A stretch of DNA of 64,000 nt, from contig NZ_MUKA01000017.1 in assembly GCF_002150735.1 (NCBI RefSeq), positions 1-64,000 of the forward strand. The letters run 5' to 3'. The notes beneath the pieces are model-generated. The model ran no database searches. It was not told the DNA's origin and saw only the letters and a list, made by a program, of their open reading frames with translations. This document shows, piece after piece, positions 25,141 through 33,425 of the stretch (within the stretch, counting starts at the first letter, position 1; the number at the start of each line of letters is the position of its first letter). This DNA is from Streptomyces africanus. Its GTDB lineage: Bacteria > Actinomycetota > Actinomycetes > Streptomycetales > Streptomycetaceae. The translations under genes were made by a program, and so were the position numbers.

Positions 25141-26550
25141 ATGACCGACTCGCACCTCACCCGCCGCACGCTGTTGCGGTACGGCGCCTACGGCGCGGGT
25201 GCCGCCGCCCTGGGAGGCACCGCCGCGAGCTGGGAGCGGCTCACCGGAGCCGACATCCCCGGACGTGACGACGGTTCCCTCGTCGTCGCCACACTCGGCC
25301 CCGCCTACGGGCCGGAGGCCATCCGCACGCTCCGCGAGGGCTTCCGCGAGCTGCACCCCGACATCAAGCTGCAGATCAACGCGGTGCAGGCCGTGGACTG
25401 GTCGGACTTCTTCGCGAAGATCCTCACGCAGGTGGCCGCCGGCACCGCACCGGACCTGGTGTACGTCGCCACCGAGGGCGTGCAGCTGTTCGCGCAGCGG
25501 CTCGGGGTGGCCCTGGACACGTGGGTGAAGCGGGACGCGGCCGAGCTGAAGGAGTACTTCGCCGATGTCCACCCGTCCCTGGTGGAGTCGATGATGTACG
25601 AGGGCAGCCTCTTCCAGCTGCCGGTGGAGTTCAACGCGGCCGACATGTACCTCAACCGCCAGGTACTGCGGCGGGCCGGGGCGCAGTACCCGCCCGCCGA
25701 CTGGACCCGCGACGACTTCACGTCGTTGCTGCGGGACATGAAGCAGGCGAGCGGCTCGCGCTTCACTCCCTACTTCTGGACCAACCGGCTGTGGGGCGGC
25801 GTGGTGCCCTGGCTGTTCGCGAACGGCACCAATCTGCTCGCGGAGTCCAAGGCGCCCGGCGGCGAGTGGCTGTGGGACTCCTTCTACCCGGCCGGCCAAC
25901 GCGCGGGCCGCGGGGGCGGCTTCCGGTGGACCACGCCGCAGGCCACGCACGACCGGGTGGAGGAGGTCTACGACTATCTCGCCTCCCTTGTCCGCGACGG
26001 CCTGTGCACCCGGCCCGAGGGCGGCAACGGCCAGAACCTCATCGGCGTGTTCTCCACCGGCCGGGTCGGTGTCACTCCGGCGGGCGGCTTCTGGGCGGGC
26101 GGCCTGCACCTGGCGGGGATGGAGCGGGACGGGTTCGACGTGCAGTACTTCCCACGCTGGCGCACCCAGCGCATGCAGTACGGCGCGGCGGGATACGCAC
26201 TGCTGCGCACCTCGAAGAGGCAGGAAGAAGCCTGGGAGTTCATCAAGTACGCGGCCCGCAAGGACACCCTGTCCCAGCTGTTCACGACGAACCAGACAAC
26301 CCCGGCCCGCCGCTCGATGCTGACCGCCGGCCGCTACGAGGAGACCGGCCCGACGCACTGGCAGGTCTTCTACGACACCCTCGACCGGTTCCCCCACACG
26401 GGACCCATCCCGGCGCCGCCGCAGGTCGCCGAGGTCGAGCAGCTACTGCTCAAGCACACCGGCACGGCCCTGGCCTCCTCGCGCTCGGTGCGTCCCGCGC
26501 TGCGCCGGTTGCAGGGCGACCTGGAGAAGGCCATGGAGCGTGACGCATGA
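25141..26550 (+). CDS. ABC sugar transporter, solute-binding protein
   Basis: 469 residues, family 1 extracellular solute-binding protein. The N-terminus LTRRTLLRYGAYGAGAAALGG is a twin-arginine-type signal with no lipobox cysteine, so anchoring is unusual for a Gram-positive binding protein. Conserved parts are LREGFRELHPDIKLQI, VAAGTAPDLVYVATEG, FQLPVEFNAADMYLNR and FSTGRVGVTPAGGFWAGG. Its position upstream of two permeases and a GH32 enzyme suggests binding of fructo-oligosaccharides or sucrose. No ATPase gene is present, so the importer probably uses a shared MsiK-type ATPase. Confidence 0.9.
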   Translation: MTDSHLTRRTLLRYGAYGAGAAALGGTAASWERLTGADIPGRDDGSLVVATLGPAYGPEAIRTLREGFRELHPDIKLQINAVQAVDWSDFFAKILTQVAAGTAPDLVYVATEGVQLFAQRLGVALDTWVKRDAAELKEYFADVHPSLVESMMYEGSLFQLPVEFNAADMYLNRQVLRRAGAQYPPADWTRDDFTSLLRDMKQASGSRFTPYFWTNRLWGGVVPWLFANGTNLLAESKAPGGEWLWDSFYPAGQRAGRGGGFRWTTPQATHDRVEEVYDYLASLVRDGLCTRPEGGNGQNLIGVFSTGRVGVTPAGGFWAGGLHLAGMERDGFDVQYFPRWRTQRMQYGAAGYALLRTSKRQEEAWEFIKYAARKDTLSQLFTTNQTTPARRSMLTAGRYEETGPTHWQVFYDTLDRFPHTGPIPAPPQVAEVEQLLLKHTGTALASSRSVRPALRRLQGDLEKAMERDA

Positions 26551-27503
26551 CGGACACCCGGATACCGCCCGCCCGAGCCGAACGGCACGAGGCCCCGCCC
26601 GCCGAGAACGCACCGCGTCGCTCGGCCCGCGACCGCGGCACCCGACTGCTGGCCACACTGTTCCTGGCCCCGACGATCGTCGGCATCGTCGTCTTCACGG
26701 TCGTCCCCATCGCCGGCTCGGTGGTGCTGAGCTTCTTCCACTGGAACGTGATCGACTCGCCGCGCTTCGCCGGCGGCTCCAACTACGGCGCGGTCTTCGG
26801 TGACGAGACCGTGCTGGTGTCCTTCCGCAACACCCTCGTCTTCATGGTGCTCGCGGTGGCGCTGCAACTGCTCGTCGCGCTGGCGCTCGCCCTGACGCTG
26901 ACCGGGCGGATGCCCGTGTGGCTGCGGTCGGTGTTCCGCTCCGCGTTCTTCTTCCCCCTGGTGTTGTCCGCCGCGTCGATCTCCGTGGTGATGAAGTACC
27001 TGTTCAACCAGGACTTCGGGGTGATCAACTGGCTGCTCGGCTTCGTCGGGATCGCGCCGGTGCCGTGGCTGACGTCGGAGAACGCGGCGATGGCGACGGT
27101 GGTCCTGGTCTACGTCTGGCAGCAGTTCGGCTTCTCGTTCCTTCTGTTCGTCGGCGGTCTGAACAACATCCCGAAGGAGATCCACGAGGCCGCCGCCCTG
27201 GACGGCGCGACCGGCCTGCGCAAGCACCTCTCCGTCACGCTGCCGCTGCTGTCGCCGACGCTGCTGGTCGCCTCGGTGGTCGGCATCATCAACGCGCTCC
27301 AGGTCTTCGAGCAGCCCTACGTCCTGACCAACGGCGGTCCCGGCGACTCGACCCGCACGGTCGTGATGGTGATCTACGAGACCGCGTTCGAGCAGCTCCG
27401 CTTCGGTGAGGCCTCAGCGGTGGGTGTGCTGCTGTTCGTGCTGATCATGGCGGTCACGGCCCTCCAGTTCCGGCTCAGCCGGCGTTTCGTCCACTACCAG
27501 TGA
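26547..27503 (+). CDS. ABC sugar transporter permease (MalF type)
   Basis: 318 residues; the ATG overlaps the previous stop by 4 bp. There are six predicted membrane segments after a cytoplasmic Pro-rich N-tail of 28 residues. The EAA loop, NNIPKEIHEAAALDGATGLRKHLSVTLPLL (quoted by its core IHEAAALDGA), contacts the ATPase. It forms the membrane pore with the next gene's product. Confidence 0.93.
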   Translation: MTDTRIPPARAERHEAPPAENAPRRSARDRGTRLLATLFLAPTIVGIVVFTVVPIAGSVVLSFFHWNVIDSPRFAGGSNYGAVFGDETVLVSFRNTLVFMVLAVALQLLVALALALTLTGRMPVWLRSVFRSAFFFPLVLSAASISVVMKYLFNQDFGVINWLLGFVGIAPVPWLTSENAAMATVVLVYVWQQFGFSFLLFVGGLNNIPKEIHEAAALDGATGLRKHLSVTLPLLSPTLLVASVVGIINALQVFEQPYVLTNGGPGDSTRTVVMVIYETAFEQLRFGEASAVGVLLFVLIMAVTALQFRLSRRFVHYQ

Positions 27504-28372
27504 GCCGGGTGAGTCCCTTGAGCCAAGCAACCCTGTCCTTCAGCCGTGCGCGCCACGGGCTGGCGCCGTGGGCGCGGATCGCCGGACTGACGGTGTGCGC
27601 CCTGCTCACGCTCGGTCCGGTGGTGTGGACGGTGTCCACGTCCCTGCGCACACCTGCCGAGGCGTTCGACCTGCCGCCGCAGCTCATCCCGTCCGACCCG
27701 TCGACCGAGGCGTACCGGGGGGTGTTCGGCCAGATCGACGTGTGGCTGCTCGCCCTCAACTCCACGCTGGTCACGGGTCTGATCGCGGTCGGCCAGATGA
27801 TCACGGCGGGGCTGGCCGGATACGCCTTCGCCCGCCTGGAGTTCCGCTTCAAGAAGCCGCTGTTCGCCCTTGTCCTGGCGACGATGATGGTGCCCTTGCA
27901 GGTCACGATCGTGCCGGTGTTCCTGGTCCTGAAGTCGATGAGCCTGACCGACACCCTGCTCGGGCTGATCATCCCGGCCTTCCCTACGGCGTTCGGCACG
28001 TTCCTGATGCGGCAGTACTTCCTGGGCATGCCCAAGGATCTGGGTGAGGCGGCGATGCTGGACGGTGCCGGCCCCTGGCGGACGTTCCGGTCGGTGTACG
28101 CCCCGCTGGCCGCGCCCGGCCTCGCGATCGTCGGGGTCCTGGCCTTCAACTACCACTGGAACGAGTTCTTCCGGCCGCTGATCCTCGAAACGTCCGGCCA
28201 GAACTACACGTTGCCGCTGGGACTGGTCTCCCTCCAGGGCAACCTCGGCACCGGCTCCGTCTCCGTGGTGCTCGCCGGTGTCGTCCTCTCCATGATTCCC
28301 GCCGTCGCCGTGTTCGCCGTCGGTCAGCGCCCTCTGCGTGAGGGCATCACGTCCGCAGGAGTCAACCGTTGA
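27500..28372 (+). CDS. ABC sugar transporter permease (MalG type)
   Basis: 290 residues; the GTG overlaps the previous stop. A second GTG three codons downstream is an equally possible start. Six membrane segments. The EAA motif is GMPKDLGEAAMLDGAGPW followed by RTFRSVYAPLAAPGLA, and the LNS-type C-terminus is typical of carbohydrate uptake 1 (CUT1) permeases. It pairs with the MalF-type permease. Its stop overlaps the TTG start of the GH32 gene. Confidence 0.93.
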   Translation: MSRVSPLSQATLSFSRARHGLAPWARIAGLTVCALLTLGPVVWTVSTSLRTPAEAFDLPPQLIPSDPSTEAYRGVFGQIDVWLLALNSTLVTGLIAVGQMITAGLAGYAFARLEFRFKKPLFALVLATMMVPLQVTIVPVFLVLKSMSLTDTLLGLIIPAFPTAFGTFLMRQYFLGMPKDLGEAAMLDGAGPWRTFRSVYAPLAAPGLAIVGVLAFNYHWNEFFRPLILETSGQNYTLPLGLVSLQGNLGTGSVSVVLAGVVLSMIPAVAVFAVGQRPLREGITSAGVNR

Positions 28373-29745
28373 GCCTCGCCGCTCCCCCGCAGGACCCGCA
28401 CGCCCCGCGCTTCCGGGTCCGCCCGCCCGCCAACTGGATGAACGACCCCAACGGGCCGTTCCGCTGGCGCGGCCGCTACCACCTCTTCTACCAGCACAAC
28501 CCCGACGCCCCGGTGCACGCCAACGTCCACTGGGGCCACGCCTCCAGCCCCGACCTCGCCCACTGGGAGCACCACCCGATCGCCCTCACCCCGACCCCGG
28601 GCGGCCCGGACGAGGCGGGCTGCTGGTCCGGGTGCGTCGTCGACGACCGCGGCGTGCCGACGGCCGTCTACACCGGGGTCGACCGTGACCACAGCGGGCT
28701 CGGCACGATCTGTCTGGCCCGGGCGGCGGATCCGGACGACCCCGCGCTGGCCGACTGGACTACCCTGCCCACGCCGGTGTTGACGGGCCCGCCCGAGGAC
28801 CTGGACGTGGTGATGTTCCGCGACCCGTTCGTCTTCCGCCACGGCGGCCGGCGCCGGGCGCTGGTCGGCGCGGGGCACGCGGACGGTACGCCGTCGGTCC
28901 TGCTGTACGACTGCGACGACCTGACCGACTGGCGCTTCGCGGGTGTGCTCCTGGACGGCCGGGACCCGGCCGCTGCCGCGGTGTTCGGCGACCGGGCGAC
29001 GGGCTGGGAGTGCCCGCAGCTCTTCGCGACGCGGGGCGGCGAGTGGGTGCTGGTCGTCTCCCTGTGGGACGGCGACCCGTGGACCACCGGCTACCTGACG
29101 GGACGTCTGGATGCGGACCTGCGCTTCTCCGCCCGGGCGGGCGGAATGCTCGACCACGGCCGCGACTTCTACGCGCCCGCCGTGCTCCAGGAGCCGGGCC
29201 GGGCCTTGATGTGGGGCTGGTCGTGGGAGGCCCGCGAGCAGGGCGAGGCCGGCTGGGCAGGCGTCCTGACCGCGCCCCGGGTCGTCGACGTCCATCCGGA
29301 CGGGGCGCTGCGGGTGACCCCGGCCCCGGAGCTGCGCCGGCTGCACGCCGACGAACCGTTCGTCACCGCCCCGGGCCGGGCCGCGCTGCCGGCGGCCTAC
29401 GACCTGACGGTGAGCGCCCGCGGTCACACCACCGTGAGTCTGCTGCGCTCGGCCTCGGGCGCCGAGCTGACGGTCCGGCTGGACCCGGGCGAGGGCACCG
29501 TGGCCCTGGACCGTGGCGACTGGCCCCGTGCGAAGGCCGGGGCGCCGGTCGTCGTCCATGTGCCGCCCGACGAGGAGCTCACGGTACGCCTTCTCGTCGA
29601 CGGCTCGCTGTACGAGCTGTTCGTCGGGGACCGGGCCATGGTCACCGAGCGCGTCTACCACCGGCCTGACGACATACGGGAGTTGACGGTGCCGTCCGGC
29701 GCGGCCGTCACCGGATGGGAGCTGGTCCCACCGACGCACGGCTGA
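28369..29745 (+). CDS. Cytoplasmic GH32 beta-fructosidase (sucrose/levan hydrolase)
   Basis: 458 residues from a TTG start overlapping the previous stop, with GCAGGAG about 8 nt upstream. There is no signal peptide. It has the full GH32 signature: WMNDPNG (Asp26), MFRDPFV (Asp152) and WECPQLF (Glu214), then a beta-sandwich domain from about residue 320. It would cleave imported sucrose or short fructans to fructose, the intracellular step after the exported enzyme at 23437-24981. Last gene of the four-gene importer operon. Confidence 0.93.
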   Translation: MSLAAPPQDPHAPRFRVRPPANWMNDPNGPFRWRGRYHLFYQHNPDAPVHANVHWGHASSPDLAHWEHHPIALTPTPGGPDEAGCWSGCVVDDRGVPTAVYTGVDRDHSGLGTICLARAADPDDPALADWTTLPTPVLTGPPEDLDVVMFRDPFVFRHGGRRRALVGAGHADGTPSVLLYDCDDLTDWRFAGVLLDGRDPAAAAVFGDRATGWECPQLFATRGGEWVLVVSLWDGDPWTTGYLTGRLDADLRFSARAGGMLDHGRDFYAPAVLQEPGRALMWGWSWEAREQGEAGWAGVLTAPRVVDVHPDGALRVTPAPELRRLHADEPFVTAPGRAALPAAYDLTVSARGHTTVSLLRSASGAELTVRLDPGEGTVALDRGDWPRAKAGAPVVVHVPPDEELTVRLLVDGSLYELFVGDRAMVTERVYHRPDDIRELTVPSGAAVTGWELVPPTHG

Positions 29746-30790
29746 TCACCGGGCAGGCCAGACGCCGCACGGTGGCGGGCGGGGTCCGGCCGGTGACGAT
29801 GGAGTCCAGCAGGAGCCGGGTGGCGGCCTCGCCCATCTCCCGATGGGGCAGCGCGACGGTGGTGAGGGGCGGCGTGAGGTACGCGGCCATGTGCTCCTGG
29901 TCGTCGTAGCCCACCACCGACAGGTCGCCGGGTACGGCGATCCCGAGCCGGGTCGCGGCGTGCAGGACGCCTGCCGCGACCCGGTCGTTGTAGGTGAAGA
30001 TCCCGGTGGGCCGGAGGTCGGCCGGGGTGCCGTCGAGGAGGCGGACGGCACCCTCGTAGCCGCCGGAGATCTCGCCTCCGGTCCGGACGACCCAGTCCCT
30101 GGGCACGGTGATGCCCTCGGCGCGCAGCGCGTCGCGGAAGCCGCGCAGCCGCTCGGCCGAGGCGATGTCGTCGTGCCCGCCGACGACTGCGACCCGCCGG
30201 TGCCCCTGTTCCAGCAACAACCGGGCCGCCGTACGGCCGCCGGCCCGCTCGGCGGGGATGACGGCGGGCAGTGAACCGTCCTCGGGCAGGCAGTTGGCCA
30301 GCACGGAGTGGGTGCGGTGCAGGCCCTCGGGGACGCGGACGCGGCGCAGCGACATGGCCGCGTAGATGATGCCGTCGACGCGCCGGTCGAGGAGTTCGGC
30401 GACCGCCGCGTCCTCCTTGGCCGGGTCGCCGCCGGAGTCGACGGTGAGGACCAGGTGCTGGCCGGCCCAGGCGGTGTCCATGGCGCCGCGCAGCAGCCGC
30501 CCGGCGAACGGTGAGGAGGCGATCTCGTCGGTGACCAGGCCGATCACGGCCGTACGGCTGCGGCGCAGACCGCGGGCGACGGGGTCGGGCCGGTAACCGA
30601 GCTGGACCGCGGCCTGCCGGATGCGCTCCTGCGTGGCGGGCGAGAGGTTGCCCTGGGCGCGGCCGTTGAACACGAAGGACACCGCGGTGTGCGACACGCC
30701 GGCGAGCCGGGCGACGTCCCGCGAGGTGGGACGCCCCGGTCGTGCCGCCGGCTTCTCCTCGGCGCTGCCCATGCCGTCCGCCGTCCTCAT
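29708..30790 (-). CDS. LacI-family transcriptional regulator of the fructan locus
   Basis: 360 residues from the ATG at 30790; the longer minus-strand frame to 32623 is an artefact of GC bias. The N-terminal HTH is TSRDVARLAGVSHTAVSFVFNGRA with the hinge helix LSPATQERIRQAAVQLGYRP. The periplasmic-binding-like sensor follows (AVIGLVTDEIASSPFAGRLL, VVGYDDQEHMAAYLTPPLTTV). It is convergent with the GH32 operon and overlaps it by 38 bp at the 3' ends. Probably a repressor acting on the CCTAACTCGT motifs and released by a fructose-containing sugar. Confidence 0.92.
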   Translation of the reverse strand: MRTADGMGSAEEKPAARPGRPTSRDVARLAGVSHTAVSFVFNGRAQGNLSPATQERIRQAAVQLGYRPDPVARGLRRSRTAVIGLVTDEIASSPFAGRLLRGAMDTAWAGQHLVLTVDSGGDPAKEDAAVAELLDRRVDGIIYAAMSLRRVRVPEGLHRTHSVLANCLPEDGSLPAVIPAERAGGRTAARLLLEQGHRRVAVVGGHDDIASAERLRGFRDALRAEGITVPRDWVVRTGGEISGGYEGAVRLLDGTPADLRPTGIFTYNDRVAAGVLHAATRLGIAVPGDLSVVGYDDQEHMAAYLTPPLTTVALPHREMGEAATRLLLDSIVTGRTPPATVRRLACPVISRASVGPAPIR

Positions 30791-30895
30791 CCCCCACCCG
30801 TCCGGTTGATCATTGCTCACCCTATCCGTGACGCTGGAGGGACGACACAGGCAGACGCCACAGGCAGTCCACACAGTCAACGGGAAGGTCCGACG

Positions 30896-31726
30896 GTGAT
30901 CAGCATCCCGACGCACACGCTCAATGACGGTACGACGCTCCCCGCCCTCGGCCTCGGCACCTGGCCGCTCGGCGACGACGAGGCCCAGCAGGCGGTGCTC
31001 TCGGCCCTGGAGGCGGGCTACCGCCTGATCGACACGGCGACGAACTACCGCAACGAGACGGGGGTCGGCCGGGCCGTGGCCTCCGGGGTGGTGCCGCGCG
31101 AGGAGATCGTCGTGACGACGAAGCTCCCGGGCCGGCACCACGGCTACGAGGAGACGCTCGCCTCCTTCGAGGAGTCCCGGACCCGTCTGGGCCTGGAGTA
31201 CGTCGACCTGTACCTGATCCACTGGCCGCTGCCGCGCGTGGACCGGTACGTCGACTCCTGGAAGGCCATGATCAAGCTGCGCGAGGAGGGGCTCGTCCGG
31301 TCGATCGGCGTCTCGAACTTCACGGCCGGGCACATCGAGCGGCTGGAGAAGGAGACCGGGGTGCTGCCCTCGGTCAACCAGATCGAACTGCACCCGTTCC
31401 TGCCGCAGGACGACCTGCGCGCCTTTCATGCGGCCAAGGGCGTCCTGACCGAGAGCTGGAGCCCGCTGGGCCGGGGCACGCCCCTGCTTCGGGACCCCGC
31501 GGTGGTGCGGATCGCCGAGACGCACGGGGTGGCGCCCGGGCAGGTCGTGCTGCGCTGGCACATGCAGCTGGGCGCGGTGCCCATCCCGAAGTCGGCGAAC
31601 CCCGAGCGGCAGCGCGAGAACCTCGACGTCTTCGGCTTCGAGCTGAGCGAGGACGAGATGACCGCCATCGCGGACCGGGCGCGGCGGCGGGTCGGCGGGG
31701 ACCCCGAGGTGCACGAGGAGTTCTGA
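30896..31726 (+). CDS. Aldo/keto reductase
   Basis: 276 residues. The GTG at 30896 follows GGGAAGG. TIM-barrel AKR with the complete catalytic tetrad Asp46, Tyr51 (DTATNYRNE), Lys76 (TTKLPG) and His109 (LIHWPL). The NADPH site is IPKSANPERQRENLDVF. It resembles 2,5-diketo-gluconate-reductase-type enzymes that reduce small aldehydes and ketones. Monocistronic; its promoter lies between it and the divergent LacI gene. Confidence 0.93.
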   Translation: MISIPTHTLNDGTTLPALGLGTWPLGDDEAQQAVLSALEAGYRLIDTATNYRNETGVGRAVASGVVPREEIVVTTKLPGRHHGYEETLASFEESRTRLGLEYVDLYLIHWPLPRVDRYVDSWKAMIKLREEGLVRSIGVSNFTAGHIERLEKETGVLPSVNQIELHPFLPQDDLRAFHAAKGVLTESWSPLGRGTPLLRDPAVVRIAETHGVAPGQVVLRWHMQLGAVPIPKSANPERQRENLDVFGFELSEDEMTAIADRARRRVGGDPEVHEEF

Positions 31727-31764
31727 CGGGTACCCGGGGCACCCTGGGCAGGAAGGAGCCGCAG

Positions 31765-32379
31765 GTGGCTGAGCGTGACCGGCTGCGGGACTACCGCGGC
31801 AAACGCGACTTCGACCGGACCGGCGAGCCCCGGGGCAGCGGGGAGTCCGCCGGGGACCGGCCCCGGTTCGTGGTGCAGATCCACGACGCGAGCACGATGC
31901 ACTTCGACTTCCGGTTGCAGGTGGACGACGTCCTGAAGTCCTGGTCGATCCCCAAGGGCCCCTCGGCGGACCCGAAGGACAAGCGGCTGGCCGTGCCCAC
32001 GGAGGACCATCCGCTGGAGTACGAGGAGTTCGAGGGCGTGATCCCCCGCGGTGAGTACGGCGGCGGCACGGTGATCGTCTGGGACCACGGCACGTACGAG
32101 CCGCTGAGCCACGACCGCAAGGGACGGCCGGTGGACTTCGCCGAGTCGCTGGAGCGGGGGCACGCCACGTTCCGGCTGAGCGGGGCGAAACTGCGCGGCG
32201 AGTACGCCCTGACCCGGTTCCGCGGTGACGGCAGTGGTGACGGCGAGGAGGCCTGGCTGCTGGTGAAGCGGGCCGGGGGCCGGGCGCGTGCGCACGGGGC
32301 CCCCGACCCGCGCCGGGCACGTTCGGCCGTGTCCGGGCGCACCCTCGCCCAGGTCGCCTCGGACGCGGCCGGGGAGTGA
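31765..32379 (+). CDS. Stand-alone LigD-type 3'-phosphoesterase
   Basis: 204 residues, GTG start after GGAAGGAG. It has the DNA 3'-phosphoesterase domain of LigD as a single protein: HDASTMHFDFRLQ carries the metal ligands His40, His46 and Asp48 with Arg50, followed by SWSIPKGPS, His82 in DHPLEYEEFEGVIP, and GEYGGGTVIVWDHG. The domain trims 3'-phosphates or ribonucleotides from DNA ends before ligation in non-homologous end joining. The stop overlaps the ligase start by 4 bp, so the two are translated together. Confidence 0.92.
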   Translation: MAERDRLRDYRGKRDFDRTGEPRGSGESAGDRPRFVVQIHDASTMHFDFRLQVDDVLKSWSIPKGPSADPKDKRLAVPTEDHPLEYEEFEGVIPRGEYGGGTVIVWDHGTYEPLSHDRKGRPVDFAESLERGHATFRLSGAKLRGEYALTRFRGDGSGDGEEAWLLVKRAGGRARAHGAPDPRRARSAVSGRTLAQVASDAAGE

Positions 32380-33416
32380 CGGAGATGGCCGGTCTCCTCG
32401 ACACCCTGCCCGAGGGACAGCGGCGGCAGCTCGGGGCGGCCCGTCCGGGGGCGGAACTGGCGGCGCGCCCGATGCTCGCCACGCTGAGCGACCGGCGCGA
32501 GTTCTCGGACGCGGACGAGGAGTGGGTGTTCGAGCGGAAGCTGGACGGCATCCGGGTGCTGGCGGTCCGGGACGGGGAGCGGGTGACGCTGCTGTCGCGG
32601 TCGGGCCGCCGGCTGAACGACACCTACCCTGAGATCGTGGACGCGCTCGCCGCACAGGCGTGCGCGGACTTCGTCCTCGACGGGGAGATCGTCGCGTTCT
32701 CGGGCGGGCGCACCGACTTCTCCCGGCTCCAGCAGCGCATGGGCCTGACCCGGCGTCAGGACGTGGCGGCGAGCCGGGTGGCCGTGACCTACTACGTGTT
32801 CGACCTGCTCCGGCTGGACGGGGCCGACACCAGGGGCCTGCCGCTGCGGGCTCGCAAGTCGCTGCTGCGCCGGGCTGTGGCGTACCGCTCCCCGCTCCGG
32901 CTGACGCCGCATCGCAACGCGGGCGGCGCCGAACTGCTGGCGGACGTGTGCGCCCGGGGCTGGGAGGGCCTGATCGCCAAGCGCGCCGACGGTGTCTACG
33001 AGCCGCGCAGGTCGTCGGACTGGCTGAAGCTGAAGTGCTCCCAGGGGCAGGAGTTCGTCGTCGGCGGTTTCACCGAACCGGCCGGGAGCCGGGTGGGGCT
33101 CGGCGCGCTGCTGCTCGGCCACTACGCGGGCGGGCGGCTGCGGTACGCGGGCAAGGTCGGCACGGGTTTCGGCCGGCGCACGCTGCTGGACCTGCGCGAG
33201 CGGCTCGACGGGCTGCGCGTGTCCGGCTCACCGTTCGACGGGCCGGTGCGGGAGGCGGGCGCGCGCTGGGTGCGGCCGGAGCTGGTGGCCCAGATCGCGT
33301 TCTCCGAGTGGACGCGTGACGGCATGCTGCGCCACCCGCGGTACCTGGGGCTGCGGGACGACAAGAAGCCACGGGACGTGGTGCGGGAGCGCCCGTCGGG
33401 GCACGCCGCCGCGTGA
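32376..33416 (+). CDS. ATP-dependent DNA ligase (LigD ligase-domain type)
   Basis: 346 residues. The adenylated lysine is Lys55 in FERKLDGIR (motif I). Motif III includes DFVLDGEIVAFS, motif IV EGLIAKRADGVYEP and motif V DWLKLKCSQGQEFVVGG. An OB-fold follows (GLGALLLGHYAGGRLRYAGKVGTGF). With the 3'-phosphoesterase it reconstitutes two LigD domains as separate proteins. No polymerase/primase domain gene and no Ku gene is visible in this window. Confidence 0.93.
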   Translation: MTEMAGLLDTLPEGQRRQLGAARPGAELAARPMLATLSDRREFSDADEEWVFERKLDGIRVLAVRDGERVTLLSRSGRRLNDTYPEIVDALAAQACADFVLDGEIVAFSGGRTDFSRLQQRMGLTRRQDVAASRVAVTYYVFDLLRLDGADTRGLPLRARKSLLRRAVAYRSPLRLTPHRNAGGAELLADVCARGWEGLIAKRADGVYEPRRSSDWLKLKCSQGQEFVVGGFTEPAGSRVGLGALLLGHYAGGRLRYAGKVGTGFGRRTLLDLRERLDGLRVSGSPFDGPVREAGARWVRPELVAQIAFSEWTRDGMLRHPRYLGLRDDKKPRDVVRERPSGHAAA

Positions 33417-33425
33417 GCGGCCCGG

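Noticed and set aside
29708..32623. 971-residue minus-strand open frame
   Set aside because: Only its last 360 residues are a LacI regulator. The rest lies antisense to the aldo-keto reductase and phosphoesterase genes and is low-complexity GC-driven frame.
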